Assembly: GCA_964542875.1 (NCBI GenBank)
Contig: CAZIWA010000036.1
Span: 1-45,060 of the forward strand
DNA from: CAZGOM01 sp964542875
Lineage (GTDB): Bacteria > Planctomycetota > Phycisphaerae > Phycisphaerales > Phycisphaeraceae
DNA: 45,060 bases
Direction: 5' to 3'
Numbering within the stretch: position 1 is the stretch's first letter; every line of letters begins with the position of its first letter. Of this stretch, positions 1-8,120 are shown in pieces. The notes beneath the pieces were generated by a model. The model was not told the DNA's origin and searched no databases. It was given only the letters and a program-made list of their open reading frames with translations. The translations under genes were made by a program, and so were the position numbers.

Positions 1-118
1 GTCGGCACATGCACCCGGGGTATCGGGTTTTCGGGTTATCGGGGGGCTTCGATAAAGTTCATGCCACTCAAGGTGAATGCCATTTTGCGGCATGATCCGC
101 CTTTGGGTTCCTCATGGA

Positions 119-147
119 CACCCGGCAACCCGTCACCCGGCAACCCG
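119..147. repeat. Short direct repeat in the left flank
   Basis: Two copies of CACCCGGCAACCCG lie at 119-132 and 134-147, a 15-bp period. The 1-310 stretch otherwise holds only G/C-rich simple sequence (several CGGG runs) and no convincing gene. This looks like intergenic low-complexity DNA and no function is inferred. Confidence 0.6.
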
Positions 148-310
148 GGCACGGGGAAATGAACGCCGTTCGGGCCGCCAAACCGCGTTTGCGAAGCCTT
201 TAACCCACAAAATCAACGATAAAACGCCCTATTTTCACAATCAGCTATTGACCAGCCAGCCTCCTTTTCGGGTAAAATAACCCCTTACACATCAGGAAAC
301 ATCTCAACGC

Positions 311-1594
311 GTGGGACTCGGCTTTCAAACCAGCGCAAGACCTGTCCGGAGCTTCCTCCGAAGCAAACCCGACAAAAAAAAGACCCTGGCCGGCATCAGC
401 AAAGCGGCCCGAGAGTTTGTCTCTCAAAACATCTGGCTCGCCCGCATTTCAAACATCCAGGAAGAAGACGCATGGCTCATGGTCTCGCTCCACCCCGTCG
501 CGGGTGATGTCCTTTTTGCCTGGGATGACGACGGCGGCAAAGTCCACGCCTCCGCCAAAACCTCCATCACAGGCCCCGGCTTCCACGCCAAAGCCCTTGA
601 TCTGCTGGACTTCATCCACACCAGAACCGGCCTCGCCTGGGACTGGACCAACGCCGACCAAACCGGATACAAAACCCACGAAGACTTCCAGGACCTCCAA
701 AACCGCATGGCGGACCATGCCCGCCGACTCATGTACAGCCTCTCCACACAAATGCAGTCCGAAAATGCCAGCCTCAGCATCCATCTGGACCCCCAACTCC
801 CCGTCTGCGAAATCCCCAATCACGTCCTCACGCCCATGGGCCCCGCCAGCATCAAACAGGTCAAAGGCCTGCTGGACCCCGAAAACACCCAAACCCTCTC
901 CCACGCCACCCAGATCTACCCCTGGTGGGAAAAAGACATCACACCCCTGGTCATCCGCAATGCCGGACTCTCCCTCATGTGGACCGACGTCCCCTGGCGG
1001 CCCCCCGAAGACGACGAAGAACGCGAAGTGATGCACCTCGTCAAAGACTGCCTGGAATACGCCCAGTCCCACCCGCATTCCCTGCCTATTCCCAGCAACG
1101 AATTCATTGAGCTTTCCCAGGCCCTCACCGCCCCCGCCCACACCCCCTTCCCCGAACCCCGGCCCGACGGCATCGGCTACCGCAGAAAGCTCTGCACCTG
1201 GCAGCTTGGCTCCGGATGGACGCTCCAGCTTCCCGGCCACTGGCACGCTGATATCACGGATACAGGGCACGCCACCGTCTTTAAATACCGCGATAAGCAA
1301 GTCTTCTGCACCCGTCTGGACCTTCAACCCCAGCCGGACACCACACCCCAAAGCCTCCTCACCGCAGGCATCGACTTCACCAGCGCGCCCGGCACCCGGA
1401 CCGCCCACTTCACTGCCGAACACCTTGTCGGCATGGTCACCGTCGGCCCCGACCCCGACAACATCAACCGATTCCATGCCACTGCAAAAATCGCCGATGT
1501 CGACGGCATCTTGATCTTCAGCATCTTCTATTCTGACCGCAACGATCTGGAATGGCTCACCAAGATGCTCACTTCCGTCAAACATCCCCACTGA
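311..1594 (+). CDS. Hypothetical protein, 427 aa
   Basis: I do not recognise this protein. The ORF begins with GTG at 311, preceded by AGGAAA (294-299) about 11 nt upstream, and an in-frame TAA at 278-280 blocks extension. Codons favour C at the third position, as in the surrounding real genes, and a 380-codon antisense ORF is its shadow. No signal peptide or membrane helix is visible. The middle part contains acidic segments and a Trp-rich patch near YPWWEKD, and the last 150 residues look like a beta-rich domain. That last part resembles, only loosely, the small tail domains that test for an effect of variables such as protein load or stress; I assign no family. It is soluble and probably cytoplasmic. 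No operon partner follows, since the next convincing gene is more than 450 bp away. Confidence 0.7.
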   Translation: MGLGFQTSARPVRSFLRSKPDKKKTLAGISKAAREFVSQNIWLARISNIQEEDAWLMVSLHPVAGDVLFAWDDDGGKVHASAKTSITGPGFHAKALDLLDFIHTRTGLAWDWTNADQTGYKTHEDFQDLQNRMADHARRLMYSLSTQMQSENASLSIHLDPQLPVCEIPNHVLTPMGPASIKQVKGLLDPENTQTLSHATQIYPWWEKDITPLVIRNAGLSLMWTDVPWRPPEDDEEREVMHLVKDCLEYAQSHPHSLPIPSNEFIELSQALTAPAHTPFPEPRPDGIGYRRKLCTWQLGSGWTLQLPGHWHADITDTGHATVFKYRDKQVFCTRLDLQPQPDTTPQSLLTAGIDFTSAPGTRTAHFTAEHLVGMVTVGPDPDNINRFHATAKIADVDGILIFSIFYSDRNDLEWLTKMLTSVKHPH

Positions 1595-2046
1595 ATGTAG
1601 TTACATCCATTCCCATGCACCCCGGCCATAGGTGCCGTTTCCCGTATCGCTTCATTTGGCCACCGCCAGGTTTAAACAACATTTATATTCATACGCAGTG
1701 TTAAAACCAGGTTGGTTTTCTCAATCCACCGCCCTGTCAACATTCCGCGTAATTTCAATGGAGCTTTCAAAAGAATACGTTATTCCTCGTCATAAACCAG
1801 TTTATCTCATAGCATGTAGCCATTGCAGGCAATCTCACCCACCTGGGCGCATCCGGATGTGGAAAAAAATAAAAAATATTTTCCAGAAATAGCTTGAAAA
1901 AAGGAAAATCGGAGGATCACCTGACATAAAAGCGCAAATTCAGTATTGCATTAGTCACATCACCCCGCTACAACTTGATCAGACAACTCGCCGGTCCGCG
2001 TAGCCCGGTGAAACATAACGGTCGCCTTTTTAAGCGAGGCACGTCC
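1595..2046. other. Intergenic, nothing convincing
   Basis: The 452 bases between the hypothetical gene and the small HTH gene are more AT-rich than the flanks. They contain only short ORFs with poor codon use, such as 1632-1892, and no recognisable RNA, terminator or repeat. Confidence 0.5.
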
Positions 2047-2265
2047 ATGAGACGTTTTGACGGCCCCGACCGAGTCGCGCGATATTTGGAGCGGTGGATC
2101 CGTATCGCAGGTCCAGATTCCCCACTCCCCTCAGTCCGCCAAATGAGCAGGGACTGTGGGGTAAGCCCAACCACCCTCACCACCATCCTCAAGGGTTATC
2201 AGTCAACACAACGACTGGTCATCAGGTCCCGCAAGGGGATCTACACACCTCCCGCTAGTGCGTGA
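2047..2265 (+). CDS. Small GntR-type winged-HTH protein, probable remnant (72 aa)
   Basis: From the ATG at 2047 (GAGG about 7 nt upstream) the ORF encodes only a DNA-binding domain. The visible pattern is a helix with RVARYLERWI, then LPSVRQMSRDCGVSP, the LPS-R-L-A style recognition segment of GntR-family winged helices, then TTILKGYQSTQRLVIRSRKGIY, the wing with its typical R-GKGIY-like ending. GntR regulators normally continue with a 150-280 residue effector-binding domain. Here a stop follows directly after the wing and no effector domain can be seen downstream. It may be a decayed regulator or a free-standing HTH protein. The upstream in-frame extension to 1975 has no good start signal. 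Confidence 0.55.
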   Translation: MRRFDGPDRVARYLERWIRIAGPDSPLPSVRQMSRDCGVSPTTLTTILKGYQSTQRLVIRSRKGIYTPPASA

Positions 2266-2625
2266 AAGTGTGGCTGCCCGGAAGAGAGACTGAGCCAAAA
2301 CAACCACTGGCTCTTTCCCAAAGACAAACCCGCGAGCCGTGCCCCAAAGCACCCCCGCAAAAGCGTCCCAGGGACTCCGGCAGACAATCTAATCGTTCGT
2401 TCTCGGCGCAACCAAGGGTGCACCAGGTTATTTTGACCCACGCTGGTCGTGCACGATTCGAGGCTGTTTTTGCGCAGCCTGAGATGTCCTGTGCCTCGTC
2501 CGCACAAGACATCGCGCCGGGAAACGCTATCTCCCCACGCCTGGCCCCATCCGCCAGGCAGGCAAACGCCTGAAGTGGAAAATAATTGCTTGTATTGGGA
2601 AGAAAGTCCCTTCCCAAAGGTGCCC

Positions 2626-2664
2626 GAACCGGGCCGGCAGGATGCCGGCCCGGTTCTTTTTTAT
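2626..2664 (+). terminator. Strong intrinsic terminator
   Basis: A perfect 14-bp G/C-rich stem (2626-2639 with 2643-2656) closes a 3-nt loop and is followed by TTTTTTATTT. The U-tract is on the plus strand, so it ends transcripts arriving from the left, such as that of the HTH remnant, and insulates the AraC gene. The 2266-2625 stretch between HTH and terminator has no convincing gene. Confidence 0.85.
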
Positions 2665-2669
2665 TTCCA

Positions 2670-3611
2670 TCACTGTTCAGGCCGCCCCGCAAACAAAGCC
2701 TCCCGGTATGCGCTTGGCGTCAGCCCGTCCACCCGCCGAAATGTTTTGCTGAACACAAATGGATCGCCAAAACCCGAAAGCCCCGCGACTTGCTTGATCG
2801 AAAGCCCCGGGTCCGCCAGCAGTTCTCGAGCCTTTTGCACGCGCAGTGCACGCAGATAGTCCATCGGGCTGTACCCCGTATAACGCTTAAACATCCGGTT
2901 GAAATGGCTCGCGCTCATCTGCGCCGCCTGCGCCAGATCCTTCACCGTCACCGACGCACGCAGGCCAGACTTCATTGTCTGCACCGCAGCATCCAGCCGC
3001 GCCCGATCCCGGCCCAGCACCCCGCCCGGCCGCCCATGAGTGTGGCCTTGCCCCTCCCCTGCCCCTCGCCACAAATCCGGCGTCCCCACCAGTTCCACCA
3101 GCATCTGCTCCAGCGTCACCCGTGCCCCCAGCCGGCCAAGCGCAGTCCCCTTTTCCCATTCCTTCACAAGCCGGTCCAGCCGTGAAAACGCCTTGCCCAT
3201 CGGGTCCAGCCACACCCGCCGCGGCATCGCCAGCCCATCCCCCAGCGTCACCGCATAAGGCCGCCGGTTGTGCAGCGACTTCCTGCTGGGCGGAAAGTCC
3301 GGCGCCAGATCAAAATGCACCGCCACATGCTTAAATGTCTCTCCCGGCAGCGTAATGATCGAGTGCGCCTCAAACGGCCGAAGCCACAAAAGATCACCCG
3401 GCCCCACCTCTTCCACATCCCCCGCCACCGTCACCGTCGCCCGGCCCTGGGCAATCAAAACCAGCTCGAAATCATAGATGATTCGCGGCTGCACCTTCAG
3501 CGGCCACACCTGCGAATGCGCAATGCGAATCACCGGATGCAGTTCCTCCACAGGCAGTGTAAATGCCTGGAAATGAGCAATCGGTACCGGAGGCCCTTGG
3601 ATGCGCATCAC
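2670..3611 (-). CDS. AraC-family transcriptional regulator with cupin-like sensor domain
   Basis: The protein has about 313 residues. The N-terminal 150 residues form a small beta-barrel (cupin-like) sensor with the typical segment GDLLWLRPFEAHSI, as in AraC-type carbohydrate sensors. The C-terminal 100 residues hold the double HTH: VKDLAQAAQMSASHFNRMFK for the first, and IKQVAGLSGFGDPFVFSKTF followed by R-VDGLTPSAYRE for the second. The first codon could be GTG (3611-3609) or the next codon, ATG (3608-3606); the sequence GCGAGGG lies just upstream of both. It is transcribed away from ssrA. The regulated genes are not in the window, so the effector is unknown; sugars are usual for this architecture. 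Confidence 0.9.
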   Translation of the reverse strand: MMRIQGPPVPIAHFQAFTLPVEELHPVIRIAHSQVWPLKVQPRIIYDFELVLIAQGRATVTVAGDVEEVGPGDLLWLRPFEAHSIITLPGETFKHVAVHFDLAPDFPPSRKSLHNRRPYAVTLGDGLAMPRRVWLDPMGKAFSRLDRLVKEWEKGTALGRLGARVTLEQMLVELVGTPDLWRGAGEGQGHTHGRPGGVLGRDRARLDAAVQTMKSGLRASVTVKDLAQAAQMSASHFNRMFKRYTGYSPMDYLRALRVQKARELLADPGLSIKQVAGLSGFGDPFVFSKTFRRVDGLTPSAYREALFAGRPEQ

Positions 3612-3632
3612 GCCGTGTCCCTCGCAATTCCC

Positions 3633-3660
3633 TTGATTTTACGGGGTTTTAGGGTACAAT
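3633..3660 (+). promoter_or_regulatory. Sigma-70-type promoter of ssrA
   Basis: TTGATT (3633-3638) and TACAAT (3655-3660) are separated by 16 bp and lie 24 bp before the mature tmRNA 5' end. This fits a housekeeping promoter with a short 5' leader removed by processing. Transcription start is inferred near 3667. Confidence 0.6.
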
Positions 3661-3683
3661 GTGGTGCTGATCTTTGACAATTT

Positions 3684-4060
3684 GGGGCCGACCGGTATCG
3701 ACCGGACAGGGAAGATTTACCATGGCACGCCGAGGCGCACGAGGCCTCGTAAAAACGTGCAAAAACAAAAATGCCAACAACGAAGTTGCTGGTCGGATCG
3801 GCTTCGCGCCGGCCCGCCTCGCTGCCTAATTAATAAAGCAGCAGGGTTTTGAAGGACCCGCCCGTAAAAATTCAAAACCCACGATTCATCGGGACCGCTT
3901 TTGAATGACGCCATAGCGTTCAAAAGCTAAAAAATACTCTAGCTGGGCATCCAATACGCCGTCGTCAGCGGCCTGGATGCCAAGATCAAAGCGACGAACA
4001 AGCGTGTAGAGGTGGTTTATCGACTGTTACGGCACGGGGGTTCGATTCCCCCCGGCTCCA
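3684..4060 (+). ncRNA. ssrA: Transfer-messenger RNA (tmRNA)
   Basis: The molecule rescues stalled ribosomes by adding a degradation tag. The 5' end GGGGCCG pairs with CGGCTCC at the 3' end to form the acceptor stem. The 3' end shows the tRNA-like T-arm GGGGGTTCGATTCCCCC and discriminator A at 4060; CCA is not encoded. An open tag reading frame with codons AAA AAC AAA AAT GCC AAC AAC GAA ends in FAPARLAA followed by TAA TTAATAA near 3826, matching the usual hydrophobic LAA terminus. The exact resume codon cannot be fixed by eye. The 377-nt length is typical. The 3' end of ssrA is a classical integration site, and an integrase gene follows 217 bp downstream. Confidence 0.93.
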
Positions 4061-4082
4061 CTATGTCCGATGCGACACTAAG

Positions 4083-4122
4083 CGCGTAAATGTTTTAACC
4101 AAAAGCATTTACGCGTTTTTTT
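4083..4122 (+). terminator. Intrinsic terminator after ssrA
   Basis: CGCGTAAATG (4083-4092) pairs with CATTTACGCG (4106-4115), with possible extra T-A pairs into the loop, and seven T follow. It sits 23 bp after the tmRNA end. Because the island starts at the tmRNA end, this terminator may have been carried in with the element. Confidence 0.8.
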
Positions 4123-4164
4123 GTTGTAACTACACCCCATTTCAGCACCTCCAAAAACCTCATT

Positions 4165-4246
4165 TGTCCGATTTTCAAGCATTTTCCTGTCCGATATGAT
4201 GTTTGAGACCTGTCCGATTTTTGGTACCGTTGAGGCCTATCGGACA
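4165..4246. repeat. TGTCCGAT iterons at 23-bp period upstream of the integrase
   Basis: TGTCCGAT occurs at 4165-4172, 4188-4195 and 4211-4218, exactly 23 bp apart. An inverted copy ATCGGACA is at 4239-4246 and another direct copy at 4064-4071, four bases past the tmRNA end. The array lies between the ssrA attachment region and the integrase ATG at 4277. It probably binds integrase (arm-type sites) or a regulator of its promoter; the sequence alone cannot separate these. Confidence 0.75.
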
Positions 4247-4276
4247 AAGTATCCACTCCTCTAAAGTTACATTAAA

Positions 4277-5995
4277 ATGGCAGCGAAAAAAGGCAACATC
4301 ACCTGGCGAGAGGACCACTTCTCGCGCGACCTGGGCTGGAAGAAAACCGAAGGCGGCAAGCTCAGCCAGCACCGCTTCCACTTCCCGCGCGACATGAACG
4401 AGAAGACGGCCCTGCGCACCAGCCTCCTCCTGGAGCAGATCTGGGAAGCGATTGAGGTCGATGCCGACCACCGCAACAAAATCGACGCCCTGAGCAGCGA
4501 TCCTCAGCGCGCCACATGGACCACCGAAGGGCTTTGGATCGCCAAGGCCACCGCTCGCGGCGAGCAGCACATCGAAGTCCCCTACTTCCCAACTCCAGAT
4601 GTCTGGAGCACCTACCCCGACCCTCCGCACTCCGCCATCGGCTCCAGCGCCTACGCCATGCTCTTGGCACGTCTCAAGAACCAGTACCCCTTCGTGGTAT
4701 TCGTCGCCGGCGACCCCAACGCGCTCAACCAGGGCAAGCAAGAGCACAAGGTGTACGCCGAGGCCTATGCTAGAAAGTCCCGGCTGGCGTCTGCGGTGGC
4801 AGAAATACCGATCGCAACCGGAATCGGGGACACCCTCTACCAAGCCATCGACACATACGCTGACCATGTACTGGATACGAAGAAACTGCCGGGCACCACC
4901 GAAACCACGGAGTGGGGTCATGTCTTGGCCGATAACATTCGCCGCCTAAAGCGTTCGAGCAATGATATGCCCGTCGATCAAATCGACATAACTGCCATCG
5001 AGCGCACGGTCAGATATTGGACCAACCGTCCAAATGCAGAGAACAAGAGAAAGCCCATATCCCTGGCATCTGTCGAGCAGCAGGTCAAAGCGCTACGCAT
5101 GTTCCTGAAGTGGTTGCACAAAACCCCGGCCTTCAAGTGGCGGGGCTACACCGACATCGAAGATGCTCTGAATGTCAACTACAAACAGCTCATGACTCAC
5201 GAGGAGATTGCCGGCCTCAAAAATGGGGTCTCCACCTACAACGTCGATGAACTCACTCTGTTGTACAAATACGCGACGGATCGAGAACGCGTACTCTTGC
5301 TCCTGGGATTGAACTGTGCATTCGCACGGGCCGAGTGCGTCAGTCTGCGCAAAAATGAAATATATCTGAATCAGACCCGGCCAACAATCAAGCGAATACG
5401 CCGTAAGAGCATCGCTTACGCAGAGTTCGCCCTCTGGCCGCAGACTGTCCAAGCGCTCACGTGGCTCGCAAAGCAACAAACCACCTTTGACAACCCTAAA
5501 AACCCGTTCGTTCTTCTCACACCGCGGGGCACACCTCTGCGCGAAATCGGCATTGCCAACGCCTGGGGCAAGCTCCTCGACAGAGTCACCAAGGACCATT
5601 CCAGTTTTCGCAGGCTCAGCTTCAAGCATCTGCGTAAGACAGCCAGTCAACTCGTTCGCAATATGTCCGATGGCGAGACCGCCGCCGTGTTTCTATCACA
5701 CCGGCATGCCGTAAAGTCTGACGATCTACTGAGCGTCTATAGCAACCCCGACTTCTCCAAAGTCTTTGTCGCACTCGACCGCGTACACCTTCAACTGGCC
5801 CCAATGTTCGCAGCCGCGCCCGAAGCCTTCACCAATGCCCCCAGTCCAGCGGGCGCAAATATCGGGCGCGCTACAATCGACGCCATCGTTCGTCTACACA
5901 CCGAAGGCAAGAACGTGTCCGAGATTGCCAAGCTACTCAATATTAGCCGCCCGACTGTATATCGGTGGTTACCAAATAGGACGAACGAAAGCTGA
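4277..5995 (+). CDS. int: Tyrosine recombinase (integrase) with extra C-terminal HTH
   Basis: The 572-residue protein catalyses site-specific integration and excision of the island, presumably at ssrA. The catalytic set is visible: R351 in FARAECVSL, H451 and R453 in FKHLRKT, H475 in LSHRH (normally LGH), and the nucleophile Y488 in SVYSNPDF. Residues about 170-290 hold the core-binding SAM-like segment (YWTNRP to MFLKWLHKT). After the catalytic domain, residues about 530-572 form an HTH_7/resolvase-like helix-turn-helix (TEGKNVSEIAKLLNISRPTV YRW), which is unusual for this family. The N-terminal region (1-150) is not recognised and might bind arm sites. The gene stands alone, facing into the island, with the 23-bp repeat array just upstream. 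Confidence 0.9.
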   Translation: MAAKKGNITWREDHFSRDLGWKKTEGGKLSQHRFHFPRDMNEKTALRTSLLLEQIWEAIEVDADHRNKIDALSSDPQRATWTTEGLWIAKATARGEQHIEVPYFPTPDVWSTYPDPPHSAIGSSAYAMLLARLKNQYPFVVFVAGDPNALNQGKQEHKVYAEAYARKSRLASAVAEIPIATGIGDTLYQAIDTYADHVLDTKKLPGTTETTEWGHVLADNIRRLKRSSNDMPVDQIDITAIERTVRYWTNRPNAENKRKPISLASVEQQVKALRMFLKWLHKTPAFKWRGYTDIEDALNVNYKQLMTHEEIAGLKNGVSTYNVDELTLLYKYATDRERVLLLLGLNCAFARAECVSLRKNEIYLNQTRPTIKRIRRKSIAYAEFALWPQTVQALTWLAKQQTTFDNPKNPFVLLTPRGTPLREIGIANAWGKLLDRVTKDHSSFRRLSFKHLRKTASQLVRNMSDGETAAVFLSHRHAVKSDDLLSVYSNPDFSKVFVALDRVHLQLAPMFAAAPEAFTNAPSPAGANIGRATIDAIVRLHTEGKNVSEIAKLLNISRPTVYRWLPNRTNES

Positions 5996-6234
5996 TTTTG
6001 CATTTGCATACTTTCTACTAAGAATCTGCACGGCTGTTCGAAAACATTTAAGACAACACGGGCCCGGAATGGCCGCCCACTAAACAGCTTTTACATCTGC
6101 ACAATCATAAAATGGCTGTAAATGCCAAGAACTCGGGTTCCACCCCAAATCCTGCGGCATTTACTGGTGAAAGGAAGGAGCAAGGCACCAACCTGCATCA
6201 AAACCAACAGTGTGGCACCTTTGAGCGCAGTCGG

Positions 6235-8118
6235 TCAAATACCGGATCGACCGTCATAGCGAATGAAATCGAAAAAACCTACTCGGACTTGACCCAACTC
6301 TGGATCGTGGCCCCCGAATAAAAACTGTCTGCCAAGATTCGCGTTGAAGAATCGGCAGCTTGTCTCAGAAGCGTGCGCGCATGCATGGCACGCTCCGCCA
6401 AAAGCCGTGCACACAGGATCGTACAGGCAGCGGCGCGTTCCCGCGATTCGACCGAGCCAGTCCTCCAATGATTGTTCGAACAATGCCGTTAGTGCGCCGA
6501 TTGTTGCACCGAAAGACTGGTTTGAATAAATGGCAAGGCTGAGCGCTCGGGGGAGAACATATTCAGCGAGACTTGTTGGATCAAGCCCACAAAGTAAGCC
6601 GGCGTGCCGTAAGGCAACATGGCTTAGTGTATGTGTCAAGCCAAACACCATGCGTGCCTGCGGATGCGTCGAGTCGATAGTCTGCCGCAGATCAACTCCA
6701 GTGAACATAGATACAAAGGATGCCCGCTCAGCAAGCACACGATTACCGGTCTTCGGAATGGTCACTGGCATCCCGTTCGCTGAAAGCCACCCTAGTACTG
6801 CTCGGTGATCCAAGCGGATTAGAAGCGCATCCGCTGATGTTACATTCACAAATATTGGGAATTTGCCACCAGCATCCCGATCGGGAGGGAACGGATTTAT
6901 GAAGCATTCGTTAGGCTGATAGTCCACTCGGCTATACCCATATACCGCTGTAGTAATCGGGAACTCAGTCACGAGCGCAAGCTCCGCGAACCCTAATCGG
7001 CCCAACACGTGCTCTTGATGTGACCCACCAACTGAAGGGGTCACACCCAAAATCGATCTGATCTTGCCGTTCTCTCGGGGTGTTACCGCTTCGAGCATTT
7101 CTTGCCCCGCGCGCTCCCATACACCCCAAGTGACTCCGGAATCGCGCTCAAGCTCCGTGGCGATTCCCTGCGGCGTTGATGCTATCTCAGTAATCTGGTG
7201 TCTAGCTTGAAGAATTACCTGCATCTGTTCATATTGCGCAATCTGGCTATCCGACATCCCCCTAGCTCGGAGGGTTGCTCTATCGGCCTCAGAAAGCCCC
7301 GTCTGAAGCGTCGAAGTGGCTGCACCCGTTGCTGCAAAATCTACTAACCTACCCCGCATGGCCGCTGGTAACCCAAAAAAGCGGCCAGCTGCCACTGCTT
7401 GCCATTGACTAGTTCCGAGAAAAGCTGCCATCTCAGCACCTGGTTGGTTCAAGAGAACCACTTGGTGAGGAAAAAATGTAGCAGCAGCACGATGGACCAT
7501 AATTGACATGCGCTTTTTATCTTGATCTAAGCCGGGCCAAGCGCATTGACGGCAGTAACCGGGAAATACTCCGGTGCGACCATTACAAGCACGACAAATC
7601 CATTGGAATCCGGCGATTGTCTCACTGCCTCGTGTACTAAGTGCCATATCGCGAGAGTGGTGACAGCGCTCGCACGATGGCGGCGCAAGCGACTCAATTG
7701 CCCCACAGCGATGCACCTTCACGAATCGCATTTGTCTTAGAGATCCCTGAGAATTACATCGCAAGCAATCGGCACTACGTGGTGGGTCATCCCGACGCAC
7801 TATTACATGCCCGCAGTTGCTCGACTGACACCAAAAAACTAGTGGGAACATGCTAGCGTCCGCGCCACGCGGTTCTAGCAAGACGAATCGGTCTGCTAAT
7901 GTCGTCACATCTTGTAATACCGGTCGATAAGCCTGTTGCCACGCGTCTAGTTGGTCTTGTACAGATCGCAGCACGAGCGCGATGTTGAGATCGCTCCTCG
8001 GAAAGCCACGAACACGGTGAATGCGTGCGATCGTGCCAATTTTCTCGAAATCGAAGGTCCGCTCAGGAAGATAGTTTATTAAAACCTGTTGCTTTCCTCT
8101 ATTCATCCGGCGCGGCAT
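6235..8118 (-). CDS. drmB: DrmB-like DUF1998 protein of a DISARM-like operon
   Basis: The 627-residue protein is the last gene of a minus-strand operon and starts 2 bp after the DrmA-like stop; GGGGAG 8 nt upstream supports the ATG at 8118. The first 250 residues hold several zinc-ribbon-like Cys pairs (CQSSNCGH, CLRC, CERCHHSRD, CRACN, CRQC). The C-terminal part has the DUF1998 pattern, with THTLSHVALRHAG, an LSLAIYSNQ-like segment and a final Cys cluster (CLYDPVC, CHACAHASETSC) followed by FFNANLGRQFLFGG. In DISARM, DrmB partners DrmA to form a DNA-binding complex that senses incoming DNA. The order here (E-like, A-like, B-like) matches class 2 DISARM. No PLD protein (DrmC) follows; the neighbour downstream is the integrase. 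Confidence 0.85.
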   Translation of the reverse strand: MPRRMNRGKQQVLINYLPERTFDFEKIGTIARIHRVRGFPRSDLNIALVLRSVQDQLDAWQQAYRPVLQDVTTLADRFVLLEPRGADASMFPLVFWCQSSNCGHVIVRRDDPPRSADCLRCNSQGSLRQMRFVKVHRCGAIESLAPPSCERCHHSRDMALSTRGSETIAGFQWICRACNGRTGVFPGYCRQCAWPGLDQDKKRMSIMVHRAAATFFPHQVVLLNQPGAEMAAFLGTSQWQAVAAGRFFGLPAAMRGRLVDFAATGAATSTLQTGLSEADRATLRARGMSDSQIAQYEQMQVILQARHQITEIASTPQGIATELERDSGVTWGVWERAGQEMLEAVTPRENGKIRSILGVTPSVGGSHQEHVLGRLGFAELALVTEFPITTAVYGYSRVDYQPNECFINPFPPDRDAGGKFPIFVNVTSADALLIRLDHRAVLGWLSANGMPVTIPKTGNRVLAERASFVSMFTGVDLRQTIDSTHPQARMVFGLTHTLSHVALRHAGLLCGLDPTSLAEYVLPRALSLAIYSNQSFGATIGALTALFEQSLEDWLGRIAGTRRCLYDPVCTAFGGACHACAHASETSCRFFNANLGRQFLFGGHDPELGQVRVGFFDFIRYDGRSGI

Positions 8119-8120
8119 TG

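Noticed and set aside
449..1591. 380-codon minus-strand ORF
   Set aside because: It lies opposite the 311-1594 gene, has a Gly/Val/Asp-rich product typical of antisense reading of C-ending codons, and no ribosome site.
1632..1892. 86-codon plus-strand ORF
   Set aside because: No start signal, no host codon bias and no recognisable motif, although it is open.
2255..2692. 145-codon minus-strand ORF
   Set aside because: It runs through the terminator hairpin and the end of the AraC gene; not protein-like.
4175..4921. 248-codon minus-strand ORF near the tmRNA
   Set aside because: It overlaps the integrase and its repeat array; product shows shadow composition.
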